Assembly (NCBI GenBank): GCA_903858275.1
Contig: CAIOIC010000109.1
Span: 1-64,000, forward strand
Direction: 5' to 3'
Source: an uncultured Verrucomicrobia subdivision 3 bacterium
GTDB taxonomy: Bacteria; Verrucomicrobiota; Verrucomicrobiia; Limisphaerales; UBA11358
DNA: 64,000 bases
Position 1 is the stretch's first letter. Every line of letters starts with the position of its first letter. Under the pieces are notes generated by a model. It saw only the letters and a list, made by a program, of their open reading frames with translations. It had not been told where the DNA came from and ran no database searches. Positions 61,678-64,000 of the stretch are shown in pieces. The position numbers and the translations under genes were made by a program.

Positions 61678-63582
61678 ATGTCCACCATCATCAACGCCAC
61701 CGACGTCATCGTCCGCTACAACGAACGGGCGGTTCTCGATGCCGCCACGCTGGCGATCGACGAGGGGCAGCGCCTCGGCCTCGTCGGGCGCAACGGCTGC
61801 GGCAAGACGACGTTCCTGAAAATTCTCGCGGGTCTGCAGTCGCCGGATGGCGGCACGGTCACCCGGCGGCGCGATCTGGTGGTGAGCTATCTCGCCCAGG
61901 ATTTCACGCTCGATCCCGCGCTCGATGTGCGCGCCAACGTCCGCGCCGGCGCGGAACACGTCCTGGGTTTGATTGCGGAATTTGAATCGTTGCCCGCCGA
62001 TTCCAAGCGGCACGAGGAACTGGAACAGCGCATCCAGACGCTCGAAGGCTGGACGGTGGATCAGCGCGTGGAATCGGCCCTGTCGCACCTGAACTGCCCG
62101 TCCGGCGAGCGGGACATCGCCACGCTTTCCGGCGGCGAAAAACGCCGCGTGGCGCTGGCGCGGGCGATTGTTTCGCGCCCGGACTTCCTGATGCTCGACG
62201 AGCCGACCAACCATCTGGACCCGGAATCCATCGAGTGGGTCGCGGATTTTCTGGAGCATTTCGACGGCACCTTTCTGGTCGTCACGCACGACCGCTATTT
62301 TCTCGACCGCGTGGTGAACCGCATCGTGGAGCTGTGCGACGGCACATTCTGGTGGCACGACGGCAATTACACCGATTACCTGCTCGACAAGGCGGAACGC
62401 CAGGCCGCCGACGTGGTGGTGGAGCACAAGCGCCAGATGTTCCTGAAAAAGGAGCTAGCCTGGGTGCGCCAAGGCCCGCGCGCCCAGCGGAGCAAGCAGA
62501 AGGATCGGTTTGAGCGCTACTATGATGAAGCCGCGAAGACCGGCCCGACGCTGGAGGAGGATATGGAGCTGTGCATTCCGCCGCCGCCGCAACTGGGCAA
62601 CCGCACAGTCGAGGTCGGCAATCTCGGCATGGAAATCGCCGGGAAGAAATTGTTTTCCGGATTCAGTTTTAATTTTGAAAACGGCAAGCGCGTGGGCATC
62701 TGCGGGCGGAACGGTCTCGGCAAAACCACCTTGCTCAAGATCATCATCGGCCAGCTCGCGCCAACGGACGGCACGGTGAAAGCCGGCCAGCTCACGAAGT
62801 TCAATTACGTGGACCAGGGCCGGCTGCAATTGAACGAGGAGCGCACGGTGCTGGACGAATGTTCCGACGGCTCGGAATTTGTCATCTGGGGCGAATCACG
62901 GATATCCGTGCGCTCGTATCTCAAGCGGTTTCTCTTTGCGGACGACCGCATCACGACGCAGGTCAGAAAACTTTCCGGCGGCGAGCGCAGCCGGCTGCTG
63001 CTCGCGCGGATTTTGAAATGCGGCGGCAATTTCCTCATCCTGGACGAGCCGACGAATGATTTGGATTTGCCGACGTTGCGCGTGCTGGAGGAGGCGTTGA
63101 TCGCGTTCCCCGGCGTGGTGTGCGTCGTCAGCCATGACCGCTATTTTCTCAACCGGGTCTGCACGGACATCCTGGCGTTTGAGGGCGACGGCAAAATCCA
63201 CCACAGCGTCGGCGACTACGATTATTATCTGGAGAAAAAGCAGAAGGCAGCCAAGGCGCAAGAAACGGTCGTTCGCGGACTGGCCGCCAAATATACCGCG
63301 CCGGAAGTTCCACCGGTAAAATCAAAAGGCAAGCCGCGCAAGCTGTCGTTCAAGGAAATGCACGAACTCGCCGGCATGGAAGCGCACATCCAGGCGGTGG
63401 AAGCGGAGATTTGCCGGCTGGAAAACCTGTTTGCCACGCCGGATTTTCATCGCACCCACGCGACGCAAACGAGTCAACTGCTGGCCGAACTCGAGGCGGA
63501 AAAGAAAACCCTCACCAAGCTGTTTGCGCGCTGGGAAGAACTGGAGGCGCTGCGGGCGGCTTCCGCTCCGCCGCAGGATTGA
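61678..63582 (+). CDS. ABC-F family ATPase (Uup/EttA-like)
   Basis: This is a cytoplasmic tandem ABC ATPase of 634 residues without membrane parts, of the translation-factor or resistance ABC-F class. First Walker A LVGRNGCGKTTFLKILAG, signature LSGGEKRRVALARAIVSRPD, then MLDEPTNHLDPESIEW. Second Walker A ICGRNGLGKTTLLKIIIG, signature LSGGERSRLLLARILKCGGN, then DEPTNDLDLPTLRV. A linker between the domains (AWVRQGPRAQRSKQKDRFER) and a C-terminal coiled coil (from about residue 560) fit the Uup subgroup, which binds DNA or ribosomes. Confidence 0.93.
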   Translation: MSTIINATDVIVRYNERAVLDAATLAIDEGQRLGLVGRNGCGKTTFLKILAGLQSPDGGTVTRRRDLVVSYLAQDFTLDPALDVRANVRAGAEHVLGLIAEFESLPADSKRHEELEQRIQTLEGWTVDQRVESALSHLNCPSGERDIATLSGGEKRRVALARAIVSRPDFLMLDEPTNHLDPESIEWVADFLEHFDGTFLVVTHDRYFLDRVVNRIVELCDGTFWWHDGNYTDYLLDKAERQAADVVVEHKRQMFLKKELAWVRQGPRAQRSKQKDRFERYYDEAAKTGPTLEEDMELCIPPPPQLGNRTVEVGNLGMEIAGKKLFSGFSFNFENGKRVGICGRNGLGKTTLLKIIIGQLAPTDGTVKAGQLTKFNYVDQGRLQLNEERTVLDECSDGSEFVIWGESRISVRSYLKRFLFADDRITTQVRKLSGGERSRLLLARILKCGGNFLILDEPTNDLDLPTLRVLEEALIAFPGVVCVVSHDRYFLNRVCTDILAFEGDGKIHHSVGDYDYYLEKKQKAAKAQETVVRGLAAKYTAPEVPPVKSKGKPRKLSFKEMHELAGMEAHIQAVEAEICRLENLFATPDFHRTHATQTSQLLAELEAEKKTLTKLFARWEELEALRAASAPPQD

Positions 63583-63601
63583 ACCCTGTCGCCCAACCGG
63601 C

Positions 63602-64000
63602 TTATTTTGCCGGCGCCGTCATGGTGTAGGGAATTTCAAACTGGCTGTCCCCGTTGGTTTGATACTGGTTGACCCAAGGCGAATAAGTTTTCACCCGGAT
63701 GACATTCTGCGCGGGTGAGAATTGATAGAGGCGAAGAAAGCCGTTGCCGCCATTGGTGTAGCTCTGGAAATCACTGAGGCAGGTGTTAATGGTGTGGCCA
63801 TCGAAGACATCCGTCCGGCGGGCTTCGCCGTGATTGTGGCCGGAGAGCATGAGGAAGAGGTTAGTGCAGCTTCGCAGATTATTGTAAATCGCCTGTCCGC
63901 GAGGATCCCATTCACCGGACACCGCCAGCAAATCGTGACTGACGACGATGGCTCGCCGGCGGGCATTCGCTTTAAGCACGCGATGAGACCAGACATCCAA
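63602..64000 (-). CDS. Metallophosphoesterase, C-terminal part (5' end outside window)
   Basis: The frame is open to the window edge, so only the last ~132 residues are seen. RRAIVVSHDLLAV and LFLMLSGHNHGEARRTDVFD contain the SHD and GHNHG metal-binding motifs of calcineurin-like phosphoesterases, and DFQSYTNGGNGFLRLYQFSP follows, as in secreted members of this family. It converges on the ABC-F gene with a 19 bp gap. Confidence 0.8.
   Translation of the reverse strand: MDVWSHRVLKANARRRAIVVSHDLLAVSGEWDPRGQAIYNNLRSCTNLFLMLSGHNHGEARRTDVFDGHTINTCLSDFQSYTNGGNGFLRLYQFSPAQNVIRVKTYSPWVNQYQTNGDSQFEIPYTMTAPAK

Overview
The window looks like a chromosomal segment from a heterotrophic member of the Verrucomicrobiota, probably near the Pedosphaera/Limisphaerales side of the phylum. 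This placement is inferred from gene content, not from a marker-gene tree. The supporting features are many exported carbohydrate-active proteins (GH29, GH88/105, DUF1080, ThuA, DUF2264, beta-helix), Tat-exported sugar isomerases and Gfo/Idh/MocA oxidoreductases, PEP-CTERM proteins, an atypical YebC whose N-terminus reads MGRQW, an MqnD-type menaquinone gene, and abundant intergenic palindromic repeats. No rRNA, tRNA, CRISPR array, phage gene or intact transposase was seen.

Layout. 1-8781: the 3' end of thrS, followed by a mosaic accessory region. It holds three extra decayed copies of the thrS 3' end, a broken copy of a DUF4239 gene, a TetR-ThuA-isomerase-oxidoreductase operon, a second Tat isomerase, a GH88/105 lipoprotein, a small lipoprotein and the intact DUF4239 gene. 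8952-24422: a split ThrE-type exporter (yjjP/yjjB), a repeat-rich surface protein, yebC, a DUF2264 protein, dnaE, a subtilase, an HMGL-type aldolase, a GT9 glycosyltransferase, a Gdx-like SMR pump and hisD. 24512-30970: pyrF, an ABM monooxygenase, a DUF1080 lipoprotein, then a minus-strand fatty-acid cluster fabD-(1.1 kb gene-free gap)-fabG-acpP-fabF. 31123-44065: a Dabb protein, mqnD, glutaredoxin, panC, a GH29 fucosidase, nadB, a nucleotidyltransferase, a PEP-CTERM protein, thiE, a PPi-type phosphofructokinase, a GmhB-like phosphatase and glmS.

44011-49734 is an island between two identical 84-bp copies of the glmS 3' end. It carries an MFS transporter, a creatininase-family protein, an enolase-superfamily dehydratase, an SDR and an unrecognised protein. 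These are bordered by a truncated quinone oxidoreductase gene on the left and a truncated SMP-30/gluconolactonase gene on the right, which suggests a sugar-acid catabolic unit. 49911-64000: a beta-helix protein, an esterase, a metallophosphoesterase, recG (with an in-frame palindromic insertion), two small envelope proteins, a GT39-like membrane transferase, guaA, an IS4-type transposase fragment fused to a truncated PEP-CTERM gene, an ABC-F ATPase and the end of another metallophosphoesterase.

The most notable pattern is that accessory catabolic modules sit downstream of two unrelated housekeeping genes, thrS and glmS. In both cases the modules are bounded by extra copies of that gene's 3' end, and no recombinase is visible. 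Either an unseen integrating mechanism or homology-anchored capture of foreign DNA could explain this. The tail copies are read directly from the sequence; the mechanism is inference.
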